Positions 1-5,544 of a stretch of 9,468 bases of DNA are shown here, piece by piece. Position 1 is the first letter of the stretch; each line of letters starts with the position of its first letter. The stretch lies in contig JALQXV010000091.1 in the NCBI GenBank assembly GCA_023263015.1, positions 1 to 9,468 on the forward strand, written 5' to 3'. This DNA is from Candidatus Saccharimonadia bacterium (GTDB lineage: Bacteria > Patescibacteriota > Saccharimonadia > Saccharimonadales > 2-12-FULL-41-12). A program made the position numbers and the translations under genes. The notes under the pieces were generated by a model. The model did not search any database. It was not told where the DNA came from and was given only the letters and a program-made list of their open reading frames with translations.

Positions 1-66
1 TCAGTTGGTTAGAGCGTCGGGTTGTGGTTCCGAAGGCCGTGGGTTCGAAACCCATCACTCGCCCCA
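1..66 (+). tRNA. tRNA-His (GUG), 5' end cut by window edge
   Basis: The window opens inside the D-arm. The anticodon stem is 17-21 paired with 29-33, and the loop at 22-28 carries anticodon GTG at 24-26. A T-arm with TTCGAAA loop follows, then the acceptor 3' strand, discriminator C and an encoded CCA ending at 66. C73 is the histidine-specific discriminator that pairs with the extra G-1, which supports the identity independently of the anticodon. The acceptor 5' strand and G-1 lie outside the window. Confidence 0.95.
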
Positions 67-74
67 AAATTATT

Positions 75-98
75 AAGATCTCTACGGAGATCTTTTTT
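75..98 (+). terminator. Intrinsic terminator of tRNA-His
   Basis: A perfect 8-bp inverted repeat (75-82 with 87-94) encloses the loop TACG and runs into T residues to 98. The loop with its C-G closing pair is a cUACGg tetraloop of the very stable UNCG class. It sits 8 nt after the tRNA CCA, so it most likely ends the tRNA-His transcript. Confidence 0.9.
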
Positions 99-107
99 AG
101 TTCAACA

Positions 108-136
108 TTGACATTATTGTTATTTTTTGTTATAAT
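108..136 (+). promoter_or_regulatory. Consensus sigma-70 type promoter, predicted leaderless start
   Basis: The -35 box TTGACA (108-113) and -10 box TATAAT (131-136) are both perfect, with a 17-nt spacer and an extended -10 TGT (128-130). Six nucleotides separate the -10 box from the ATG at 143, so the expected +1 is the A of the start codon. No Shine-Dalgarno lies between promoter and ATG. The transcript is therefore predicted to have no 5' UTR. Confidence 0.88.
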
Positions 137-142
137 ATATTT

Positions 143-811
143 ATGAATTCTGACCATTTTGGCTATACTGCCGAACTTGAGCCGAATGCCCAGCAACTGA
201 TTGAACAGATCGTAGATTTTCAGATCGGCGCCGATCAAGCCGAACCAAATCTTCACCACATCGAAGAGGCTGAAATAGATACACGCGTGAAAGAGGCCAT
301 TGTTGGTCAAGCAGCATTAAGCATTCTTGATGCCCGTGAAGGCTTTAGCCCGTATGCAGCCGATTCTCGTGAAGAAATGATCGAAAGCATGGCAAAGCGA
401 GTGATACTAAACGCCAGCTTTGTAAACGCATTGACCCAACCAGACCAAGAGATCCGTCAACAGAAATTAGTCGAAACTCGCGAAAACGCTATTGCTGCCG
501 GAAATATTATATTTGCTTCTACCGTTGCAGAAGTAATTAGCCGTGACCGAGAAGAGCCCTTAGACTTAACTATCGACGAACCAGCTAAAAACATAGAAGA
601 GTCAGACACTCCTGAAGAAATTCCAACAGAACCGTACATAGCCTCTGTAGATGAAATTCTAGATATTGTTAATGAAGCAAATGAGCTTTTAAACCCTCGT
701 GATACACACCTTCTGTTAATTACAGCTCGTGAAGAAGCTATTCGGTCCGGCAGAATTGATCTGGCTGCGTATATTGCACAGCAAATTGCCGACCTTGGTG
801 ACGAAGAATAG
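143..811 (+). CDS. Acidic hypothetical protein with a duplicated helical motif
   Basis: This 222-aa protein was not recognised as a known family. It has no signal peptide and no membrane segment, is rich in Glu, Asp, Ala and Ile, and looks mostly helical and cytosolic. Residues 109-138 and 192-221 align at an offset of 83: both carry the pattern RExAI..G.I..A...A..I followed by acidic residues, and both are preceded by a Pro-Asp-type turn (QPDQ at 99-102, NPRD at 184-187). The two copies are joined by a Pro/Glu/Asp-rich stretch (about 136-165) that reads like a flexible linker. The start is fixed by the perfect promoter ending 6 nt before ATG. The gene stands alone after the tRNA-His terminator, and the next gene begins 22 nt after its stop with its own -10-like box. 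Function is unknown; an interaction or scaffold role is only a guess. Confidence 0.85.
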   Translation: MNSDHFGYTAELEPNAQQLIEQIVDFQIGADQAEPNLHHIEEAEIDTRVKEAIVGQAALSILDAREGFSPYAADSREEMIESMAKRVILNASFVNALTQPDQEIRQQKLVETRENAIAAGNIIFASTVAEVISRDREEPLDLTIDEPAKNIEESDTPEEIPTEPYIASVDEILDIVNEANELLNPRDTHLLLITAREEAIRSGRIDLAAYIAQQIADLGDEE

Positions 812-827
812 ATATTCTTGGTATTAT
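799..827 (+). promoter_or_regulatory. Candidate promoter for the PNPOx-like gene
   Basis: A -10-like TATTAT (822-827) stands 6 nt before the ATG at 834, the same geometry as the promoter at 108-136. A partial -35 match (TGAC at 799-802, inside the preceding gene's last codons) is about 18 nt upstream. No Shine-Dalgarno is present, so a leaderless transcript is plausible. Read-through from the upstream gene is an alternative. Confidence 0.5.
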
Positions 828-833
828 AGCTAG

Positions 834-1259
834 ATGAATCCTAGCGATAAGCAAACAATCCACGACGTTCTAGCAGCAAATCAGTTAATGGTTATTTCCA
901 CTACTAGCCCCAACGACACTCCGCAAAGCGCAGTAGTTGGTTGCGGCGTAACCGACGATCTAAAAATTTTATTTGGTACGTCTAGTAAAAGTCGCAAGGC
1001 TCGCAACCTAAAACGCAGCGAGTTTGTATCGGCCGTTATTGGCTGGGCACCTACCGCTACTGCTCAAATTGAAGGCACCGTAGCCGAATTATCTAAGGCA
1101 GACGCCGAAGCAACCTGTCCAGATTATTTTGCCAATAGCCCACGCGCTCGGTTTTTTAAAGACCATCCAGATGAGCGTTACTTTATTCTCTCACCTTCAT
1201 GGATTCGACTGACCAACATCACTACCCAGCCGTGGACTATACAGGAGTTTAAAATCTAA
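834..1259 (+). CDS. PNPOx-like split-barrel flavin-binding protein
   Basis: This 141-aa protein resembles the pyridoxamine 5'-phosphate oxidase-like FMN-binding split-barrel superfamily, whose members are usually cytosolic homodimers that bind FMN, F420 or heme. Visible signs are the N-terminal strand NQLMVISTT (16-24) followed by a PQSAVVG strand (30-36), then LFGTSSKSRKARNL (46-59), which matches the phosphate-binding T/S-x-K-x-x-N-L region of the family. QIEGTVAEL (78-86) is the typical following strand, and the C-terminus ends in W-x-I/W-T-x-x-E strands. The length fits small single-domain members. It probably binds a flavin-type cofactor, but no residues reveal the substrate, and there is no reason to call it true PdxH. 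It starts 22 nt after the preceding stop and its stop overlaps the start of the PspC gene (TAATG), so the two are probably cotranscribed. Confidence 0.82.
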   Translation: MNPSDKQTIHDVLAANQLMVISTTSPNDTPQSAVVGCGVTDDLKILFGTSSKSRKARNLKRSEFVSAVIGWAPTATAQIEGTVAELSKADAEATCPDYFANSPRARFFKDHPDERYFILSPSWIRLTNITTQPWTIQEFKI

Positions 1260-1486
1260 TGAGTGGACCACGCAAAAAGCTTTACAGAAGTCGCACTAAC
1301 CGTGTTTTTACCGGTCTTGCCGGTGGTATTGGCGAATACTTTAATATCGACCCTACTCTAGTTCGTATCGCCCTTGTACTGCTTGAGTTCTTTACGGCAG
1401 GTCTGCTGATATTCTTGTACTTAATTATCGCCATCTTTGTTCCTCTAGAAAGCCAGCAAAACGCTCAAACTAAATCATCGCGATAA
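1259..1486 (+). CDS. PspC-domain small membrane protein
   Basis: This 75-aa protein is a minimal PspC domain. It has a basic N-terminus (PRKKLYRSRTNR, 4-15), the conserved block VFTGLAGGIGEYFNIDPTLV (16-35) and one or two hydrophobic segments (about 36-62), ending in a polar tail. In E. coli PspC is an inner-membrane component of the phage-shock response that helps sense envelope stress; stand-alone PspC domains in other bacteria are membrane proteins of poorly defined role. There is no pspA or pspB nearby, so a canonical Psp circuit is not supported. The ATG overlaps the TAA of the upstream gene by one base; a GGAG (1244-1247) lies 11 nt upstream, rather far for a Shine-Dalgarno, so translational coupling is likely. 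The 3' end overlaps a convergent ORF by 17 nt. Confidence 0.9.
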   Translation: MSGPRKKLYRSRTNRVFTGLAGGIGEYFNIDPTLVRIALVLLEFFTAGLLIFLYLIIAIFVPLESQQNAQTKSSR

Positions 1487-1733
1487 ATTCATTTACTAAT
1501 TGTCGTTGATCAATCGTTTCTGCAATATTTGTTTCTATGTCATCTACAAGATTATGAAAATCTTTAGTTTGGCATTGAAGCTTACGCAGCGTTGCCTTTG
1601 CTCTCCAACAATGAATTTGAATAACTTCTAACACGTCGTTAATTTCTTTTTGCCATAAATCTTGCGATAAGTCAGCTATTTCTGTTACGGGGTTAGACTT
1701 TAAGAGGTTATCTTCAATAATTAGAATTCTCAT
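1470..1733 (-). CDS. Small hypothetical helical protein (87 aa)
   Basis: This ORF was not recognised. The N-terminus MRILIIEDN resembles the first strand of a response-regulator receiver domain, but nothing that follows matches such a domain (no phosphoacceptor strand or K/T motif, and far too short). From residue 18 on it reads as two or three amphipathic helices rich in Glu, Gln, Ile and Leu, with two Trp and two Cys. It fills what would otherwise be a 300-nt gap and starts with ATG. There is no Shine-Dalgarno; a CATAGT hexamer lies 6 nt before the ATG, as in the other leaderless-type genes here. Its last 17 nt overlap the end of the convergent PspC gene. It is more AT-rich than its neighbours. 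A non-coding stretch remains possible. Confidence 0.5.
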   Translation of the reverse strand: MRILIIEDNLLKSNPVTEIADLSQDLWQKEINDVLEVIQIHCWRAKATLRKLQCQTKDFHNLVDDIETNIAETIDQRQLVNEFIAMI

Positions 1734-1739
1734 GGTTCT

Positions 1740-1745
1740 ACTATG
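1740..1745 (-). promoter_or_regulatory. Weak -10-like box before the 87-aa ORF
   Basis: Read on the minus strand this is CATAGT, separated from the ATG by 6 nt. No convincing -35 is found about 17 nt upstream (ATAAAT at 1763-1768). The call rests mainly on the geometry shared with other genes in the window. Confidence 0.3.
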
Positions 1746-1749
1746 TCAC

Positions 1750-1776
1750 GCAATTGTTAAATATTTATTAAATTGC
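1750..1776. repeat. AT-rich inverted repeat
   Basis: GCAATT (1750-1755) pairs with AATTGC (1771-1776) as a perfect 6-bp stem, and the interior (TTAAATATTTATTAA) is itself largely self-complementary with a small bulge. It lies between the 87-aa ORF and the end of the VIT transporter gene. On the plus strand it is followed by a short T-rich run (1781-1785), so it might be a weak terminator. It could also be an operator; no direct evidence distinguishes these. Confidence 0.4.
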
Positions 1777-1792
1777 AGTATTTTTATAGAAC

Positions 1793-2530
1793 TTAACCAA
1801 CAGCCACACCAAATAAGTGACCGACACCGTACGTAACTACCGAGGCAAGAATAATAATCAATAGCTGCCTCACGGCACCGTTAGCCACATTTGAGCCACT
1901 GGTGCGACTCACATAGCCGCCCACTACTAACCCGCCCAGACTCGTAAATACAATTGATAAGACAATTGCCAAAGTACCTTCTGTGAAGAACCATGGGCTG
2001 AGTGCGACAATTGAACCGGCCACAAAAAGTGCAAACGAGGAAAAGGCGGCCGTCCACGGCGAACCAAGTTCATCAGGATTAATGCCCATAACATTGCGTG
2101 CGTATTCTGTCACAAGATGCTTATTGTCCTGCGAAATTTCATTGGCAGCGATTCGAGCAGTCTTACTATCAAGTCCGCTATTTTTAAAGTCATCGCTTAG
2201 TTGGCTGGTTAATAAGTCTCGATCTTCTTTCATGATGCGTCTAAGGTCTGCCAGCACACCCTTGAGTAGCTCAACTTGAGAAGTCACCGAGATCCACTCA
2301 CCAGCTGCCATCGAAATGGCGCCAGCAATAAGTCCAGCCATACCGGCGATCAAAACAGCCTTAGCACTGTCGGCGGCCGCTGAAACAGCTAAAACAATAC
2401 ACAGTGTACTTACCAAGCCGTCGTTCACGCCAAGCACCGCGGCGCGAGCAGCACCACGATGAATCTGAATTGCCCGACTTGCCAGTAATTCAGTGTCTCG
2501 CTGAACGATGTCTTGAGAAGATTGTGTCAT
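1793..2530 (-). CDS. VIT1/CCC1-family metal ion transporter
   Basis: This 245-aa membrane protein belongs to the VIT/CCC1 family, which moves Fe2+ or Mn2+ out of the cytosol (into vacuoles in plants and yeast, across the plasma membrane in bacteria). The first helix carries GVNDGLVS (34-41), with the Asp of the NDG motif at 37. The second contains GAISMAAGEWIS (70-81), the family signature with its conserved Met and Glu. Residues about 85-150 form a charged cytosolic segment where the metal-binding helices of the family sit. Three more hydrophobic segments follow (about 160-180, 186-206 and 222-243). Length fits the bacterial homologues. ATG is preceded by a -10-like box and no Shine-Dalgarno. 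The gene lies 14 nt after the polyprenol kinase-like gene, so read-through is also possible. Metal specificity cannot be read from the sequence. Confidence 0.92.
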   Translation of the reverse strand: MTQSSQDIVQRDTELLASRAIQIHRGAARAAVLGVNDGLVSTLCIVLAVSAAADSAKAVLIAGMAGLIAGAISMAAGEWISVTSQVELLKGVLADLRRIMKEDRDLLTSQLSDDFKNSGLDSKTARIAANEISQDNKHLVTEYARNVMGINPDELGSPWTAAFSSFALFVAGSIVALSPWFFTEGTLAIVLSIVFTSLGGLVVGGYVSRTSGSNVANGAVRQLLIIILASVVTYGVGHLFGVAVG

Positions 2531-2538
2531 AAGCTATA

Positions 2539-2544
2539 AGTATA
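2539..2544 (-). promoter_or_regulatory. -10-like box directly before the VIT gene
   Basis: The minus-strand hexamer TATACT ends 8 nt before the ATG, and no Shine-Dalgarno is present. The expected +1 would fall on or one or two bases before the start codon. The best -35 candidate about 17 nt upstream (TTCTGA, 2562-2567) is poor and lies inside the upstream coding sequence. Confidence 0.4.
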
Positions 2545-3192
2545 CTACGACGGCAAAAGCGTCAGAATAACAATGGTAGCAATAGGAATTGTAATATCGT
2601 CGGAGCCAAACCATGAGATATTTTCTATCAGAGTTAAAATTAATGCCGCCCAAATAAACCAACCATACTGCGCTGGCAAGCCATTTTCCGAAACAATAAA
2701 CGAGGCTGCTACGAAAATCAAAAAGGAAGTAATAAAAAACGCAAGCGAGCCGGCTAATGATTTACCATGACTTAAGATGTTATATTGCGTTTTTTTGCCG
2801 TAGTGCACACCGATAATAGCTGCCATGCCGTCAGCCAGTGCAAGATGTAAAATTGCGACAGTAAAAACCCACGGAGCTGGTTCAAGTAACGCGCACGCAG
2901 CAATAGCGAGCGGATACAAAATTTCTCCGCGGGTTATTCGTTTTACCGAATGTATCGATTTAAATATCTTAAACTTGTAAGAAGTAAGTACAACAGCAAG
3001 AAGCGCTATCGCTAGTAATTGAATGACATGCCACGGCAGAAAATGGGGCCAAAACGCAACAATCACGCCGGTTCCCATATGGATAATCTTGCGGCTGACT
3101 TCAACGTGCAATTTTTCTGTTCGCCAGAGGTATTCTGTAATAAGCAACAAGACCAGAATTGCGGCCAAACTAAGAGCCAGACTTAATAGCAT
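2545..3192 (-). CDS. CTP-dependent polyprenol/phytol kinase-like membrane protein
   Basis: This 215-aa polytopic membrane protein resembles the dolichol kinase (SEC59) / phytol kinase (VTE5) / CDP-diglyceride synthetase-like superfamily, which phosphorylates long isoprenoid alcohols, usually with CTP. Motifs in order are EVSRKIIHMGTG (31-42), ITRGEILYPLA (86-96), LADGMAAIIGVHYGKK (119-134), GKSLAGSLAFF (143-153) and E190 with GSDDITIP (197-204). The last three form the nucleotide/Mg-binding region of the family. About six hydrophobic segments span the chain, and the first serves as an uncleaved signal anchor. Length is normal for short bacterial members. Substrate is inferred only by family; recycling of undecaprenol or other polyprenols for cell-wall carriers is one possibility. 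ATG is preceded at 6 nt by a TACAAT box and lacks a Shine-Dalgarno. Confidence 0.85.
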   Translation of the reverse strand: MLLSLALSLAAILVLLLITEYLWRTEKLHVEVSRKIIHMGTGVIVAFWPHFLPWHVIQLLAIALLAVVLTSYKFKIFKSIHSVKRITRGEILYPLAIAACALLEPAPWVFTVAILHLALADGMAAIIGVHYGKKTQYNILSHGKSLAGSLAFFITSFLIFVAASFIVSENGLPAQYGWFIWAALILTLIENISWFGSDDITIPIATIVILTLLPS

Positions 3193-3198
3193 GTACTT

Positions 3199-3227
3199 AT
3201 TGTACGCTCGTCAGCGCACAATTTGAA
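3199..3227 (-). promoter_or_regulatory. Promoter of the polyprenol kinase-like gene, predicted leaderless
   Basis: On the minus strand a -35 TTCAAA (3222-3227, 4 of 6 consensus bases) and a -10 TACAAT (3199-3204, 5 of 6) are separated by exactly 17 nt. Six nucleotides lie between the -10 box and ATG, so +1 is predicted at the start codon. The -35 abuts the stop codon of the 26-codon ORF. Confidence 0.62.
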
Positions 3228-3308
3228 TTAGTAGGTTATATACTGACGCCAATAGTGGTCAACGTTGTCTTCGGCTTGTTTGGCCTGTGTACGTTTACGC
3301 TTTGCCAT
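3228..3308 (-). CDS. 26-aa small protein, unrecognised
   Basis: The ATG at 3308 opens 26 codons ending in TAA at 3228. The peptide starts MAKRKRTQAKQAEDN, continues VDHYWRQYITY, and so has a strongly basic head and an aromatic tail. A good Shine-Dalgarno (AGGGGTG, 3314-3320, one mismatch from AGGAGGTG) lies 5 nt before the ATG. The ORF sits 27 nt after the stop of the GlsB-like gene and could be cotranscribed with it. It is far below usual gene-calling limits, and no family is recognised. The ribosome binding site, short spacing and codon-sized fit between neighbours argue that it is real. An RNA-binding or ribosome-associated role is only suggested by the basic N-terminus. Confidence 0.6.
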   Translation of the reverse strand: MAKRKRTQAKQAEDNVDHYWRQYITY

Positions 3309-3313
3309 TTGCA

Positions 3314-3320
3314 CACCCCT
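3314..3320 (-). promoter_or_regulatory. Shine-Dalgarno of the 26-codon ORF
   Basis: Minus-strand AGGGGTG, 5 nt before ATG, is one mismatch away from the full anti-Shine-Dalgarno complement. It is the main evidence that this tiny ORF is translated. Confidence 0.6.
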
Positions 3321-3335
3321 TTTCAGTTTTACATT

Positions 3336-3602
3336 TTAAATGCGATCATCTTTGCGCTGGAATAATTTAACGATTGCGATCAAGATAATAGCTCCAAGCA
3401 CAGCAACGAGCAGACTCATGAGATTAAAGCCACTGACGTCATTTCCGGTAAGCATGCGAACTACAAAGCCACCGATAAACGCACCCGCGATACCGACGAC
3501 GATATTTCCAATTGCACCTTGCTCTTCGTTATTACCCATAATCATAGAAGCAATCCAGCCTGCTAAGGCACCAAATGCTATCCAAAGAATTATGTCTATC
3601 AC
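3336..3602 (-). CDS. GlsB/YeaQ/YmgE-family small membrane protein
   Basis: This 88-aa protein belongs to the family labelled 'transglycosylase-associated protein' (GlsB/YeaQ/YmgE), small integral membrane proteins often induced by stress and of unproven biochemical role. Three hydrophobic helices are visible (about 3-22, 31-51 and 60-80). The Gly-rich signatures are FGALAGWIASMIMG (10-23) and GNIVVGIAGAFIGGFVVRML (32-51), and the chain closes with a short charged tail. The start codon is GTG, chosen because an excellent Shine-Dalgarno (AAAGGAGG, 3609-3616) lies 6 nt upstream and the protein begins at the normal family position. The gene lies 69 nt beyond purM. No clear -35/-10 pair was found in that gap, so transcription may come from a weak local promoter or from the pur operon. 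Confidence 0.9.
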   Translation of the reverse strand: MIDIILWIAFGALAGWIASMIMGNNEEQGAIGNIVVGIAGAFIGGFVVRMLTGNDVSGFNLMSLLVAVLGAIILIAIVKLFQRKDDRI

Positions 3603-3608
3603 GATTAG

Positions 3609-3616
3609 CCTCCTTT
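3609..3616 (-). promoter_or_regulatory. Strong Shine-Dalgarno fixing a GTG start
   Basis: Minus-strand AAAGGAGG lies 6 nt before GTG at 3602. It is the strongest ribosome binding site in the window and decides the non-ATG start of the GlsB-like gene. Confidence 0.85.
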
Positions 3617-3671
3617 CTTAGAGACTATTGTGCAGTATCAAGAATTTTTTAACTGTAAAGTTTTTTACTGG

Positions 3672-4793
3672 TTAAAATCTAACCCATTGTGACTTTTGCT
3701 GCGCGCCACAGTTCTTAATGAGAATTCCTTCGTCTTCGGTTACCGTACCGATGTTCTGCGCAGTAAGTCCAAAATCTTTAGCTTCCTGAAGCACTTTTTC
3801 AGGTTCAGAAGTTGCGACTACCATGCCAACTCCCATGTGCCACTTGCCGTAGGCTTGCTTGTCTTCGAACCCACGGATTTCTTGTGCTTCGAGCATAATT
3901 TTTGGAGGTGCAATTGGGTTGTCGATCACTACCCCTAGCCCTGAAGGTTCAAGCATGCGGCCTAGCTTACTTGGTTGACCGCCACCGGTTATATGAGCAA
4001 CTCCGCTAACGTGAGCCTTAGGAGCTTTTTCTATATCAAAACCACCTGTTAGTTCGGATATGAAACGTGAGTAAATTACAGATGGTCGCTGGACAAGTTT
4101 GCCGAGCGAGAGACTACCTAGTTCTGGAACTACTTCGTCATGCCACTTTGGGCCATACTTTTCGAGCATAGCCTTACGGACATCAGTTATGCCATTTGAC
4201 CTAAAACCATGCTCAGCAAGCCCCACTAATGAATCGCCAGGCTTTATTTGATGACCAGTTAGTATTCGATCTTTATGAGCAAACCATAAGACTGTTGCAC
4301 CCCAGTTATAGTTAAAGGGACCGTAACCACCAATGCGATCACCCAATTCTGCGACCTCTCCGTTTACGACTACTACTTTAGCTGCATCAGCGGCACTAAC
4401 GTAACCTTGGGCAAGTTCACGGATAGCTTGTTTAGTTTCTGGAGTATCATCTAGTTGACGAACGTCTAGAATTGATCCAATTGCAACCGGTTCAGCCCCA
4501 CGAACAACAGCATCGTCGCATACCATAGCAAACAAATCATGAGCGACGGTTGAATGATCTTCGACACGTTCTGCAACTTCTACCTTGGTACCAACACCAT
4601 CAAAAGCAAGGTTGAGATACATGTTGCCAACGTCTTTTAATACCGTTGCTGGAATAGCGCGTACCCCTGAGAATGATTCGTGAAACTCGACTAGTAAGTC
4701 TGGACGGTTAACGTGTGTTAGCTTAGACGCTTCGTAAAGCATCCTCGATACGTCATCACCCAGCTCAATATTTACATCTTGAATTTCCTTCAT
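3672..4793 (-). CDS. purM: Phosphoribosylformylglycinamidine cyclo-ligase (AIR synthetase)
   Basis: PurM converts FGAM and ATP to aminoimidazole ribonucleotide, step 5 of de novo purine synthesis, in the cytosol as a homodimer. The 373-aa chain shows the AIRS N-terminal domain with FDGVGTKVEVA (64-74, the ATP-binding region), HDLFAMVCDDAVVRGAEPV (85-103) and NGEVAELGD (144-152). The C-terminal domain has FRSNGITDVRKAML (197-210), HVSGVAHITGGG (261-272) and WHMGVGMVVA (318-327). The block usually written GGETAEMPG is altered here, so this is a divergent PurM. An upstream in-frame start at 4844 would lie inside purQ. The ATG at 4793 is preferred because it follows the purQ stop by one base (TAA-A-ATG), and AAGGA (4802-4806) lies 8 nt upstream. 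It is last in the purL-purQ-purM operon, just after the enzymes that make its substrate. Confidence 0.94.
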   Translation of the reverse strand: MKEIQDVNIELGDDVSRMLYEASKLTHVNRPDLLVEFHESFSGVRAIPATVLKDVGNMYLNLAFDGVGTKVEVAERVEDHSTVAHDLFAMVCDDAVVRGAEPVAIGSILDVRQLDDTPETKQAIRELAQGYVSAADAAKVVVVNGEVAELGDRIGGYGPFNYNWGATVLWFAHKDRILTGHQIKPGDSLVGLAEHGFRSNGITDVRKAMLEKYGPKWHDEVVPELGSLSLGKLVQRPSVIYSRFISELTGGFDIEKAPKAHVSGVAHITGGGQPSKLGRMLEPSGLGVVIDNPIAPPKIMLEAQEIRGFEDKQAYGKWHMGVGMVVATSEPEKVLQEAKDFGLTAQNIGTVTEDEGILIKNCGAQQKSQWVRF

Positions 4794-4794
4794 T

Positions 4795-5544
4795 TTAGAG
4801 TTCCTTTGCGTACTTAACAAAGTTATTAAAGATAACAGCACCAACGCTTCGAGCGGCCTCGGTTAATGAACGATCTGGGTGAAAAGCTCCAGCCGAACGT
4901 TCAGGGTGCGGCATCATACCCAAGACAACACCCGACGGGTCACATATACCTGCGATATCTAATGACGAACCGTTGGTATTATCGTCGTACGTAAAGACGA
5001 TCTGTTTTCGTCTTTGGAGCTCGTCAAGAACCGCTGGTTGAGCCGTAAAACGACCTTCGCCGTGAGCGCCTTGCATTGGTAATAATTCGGTTTCAAATTC
5101 ATCTTGAGGTGCAAATACGCAAACGCTATCCTGAGCCCTTAGATTTGCCCATTTACAAACAAAGCGACCAGTTTGGTTATGGGCTAAGGTCGCCTGTTGT
5201 TCACCAAGGGTTCGGTTTGGTAGTAAACCGGTTCGGGTTAGTACCTGAAAGCCGTTGCATACACCAATAACTGGCTTTTTATCATCGATTAATCCTTGTA
5301 ATTCTTCACCCAAGTAGGCTGTAAGCTCGTTAGCCAAAACAGCACCCGAGGCGATGTCGTCGCCGTATGAAAATCCGCCAGGCAAACCTAAGCCAGCATA
5401 GTCGGCTAGGCTTTTTTCGCCGGAGCGTATTTCGTTTACGTGCACAATGTCGGGCTTAGCACCGGCAACTTCAAAGGCAAAGGCCATTTCTTGGTCGCAG
5501 TTTGTACCGTCGGTTTTTAGTACACAGATTTCTGGTTGGCTCAT
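4795..5544 (-). CDS. purQ: FGAM synthetase glutaminase subunit
   Basis: PurQ hydrolyses glutamine and channels ammonia to PurL. It is a class I glutamine amidotransferase of 249 aa, slightly longer than the roughly 227-aa Bacillus form. Motifs are GGFSYGDDIASG (56-67), the nucleophile elbow GVCNGFQ with Cys96, AHGEGRF (160-166) and MPHPER (211-216) with His213 and Glu215 completing the triad. DIAGI and VLGMM around 196-211 match the family C-terminus. The annotated start is ATG at 5544, which overlaps the purL stop as ATGA. AAGGAG (5553-5558) lies 8 nt upstream. A longer in-frame start at 5574 would put ten extra residues before the conserved start and lacks a comparable site. Overlap with purL implies translational coupling and balanced subunit amounts. 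Confidence 0.96.
   Translation of the reverse strand: MSQPEICVLKTDGTNCDQEMAFAFEVAGAKPDIVHVNEIRSGEKSLADYAGLGLPGGFSYGDDIASGAVLANELTAYLGEELQGLIDDKKPVIGVCNGFQVLTRTGLLPNRTLGEQQATLAHNQTGRFVCKWANLRAQDSVCVFAPQDEFETELLPMQGAHGEGRFTAQPAVLDELQRRKQIVFTYDDNTNGSSLDIAGICDPSGVVLGMMPHPERSAGAFHPDRSLTEAARSVGAVIFNNFVKYAKEL
4802..4806 (-). promoter_or_regulatory. Shine-Dalgarno deciding the purM start
   Basis: Minus-strand AAGGA lies 8 nt before the ATG at 4793, inside the last codons of purQ. It favours the shorter PurM over a longer in-frame reading from 4844. Confidence 0.7.

Noticed and set aside
457..639. Minus-strand 60-codon ORF within the 222-aa protein gene
   Set aside because: Ser-rich shadow frame of a gene that has its own strong promoter; no initiation signal.
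1707..1733. Response-regulator receiver domain in the 87-aa ORF
   Set aside because: Only the first nine residues resemble one; the rest lacks the phosphoacceptor Asp strand and is too short.
3640..3671. Small hairpins near the purM stop as a terminator
   Set aside because: AACT-GTAA-AGTT is followed by a T-run only on the plus strand, where no gene reads through; on the minus strand the stems are followed by A, so no purM terminator is supported.
4794..4844. Longer PurM start inside purQ
   Set aside because: The extra 17 residues lie wholly in purQ and are not PurM-like; the ATG at 4793 has a Shine-Dalgarno and sits one base after the purQ stop.
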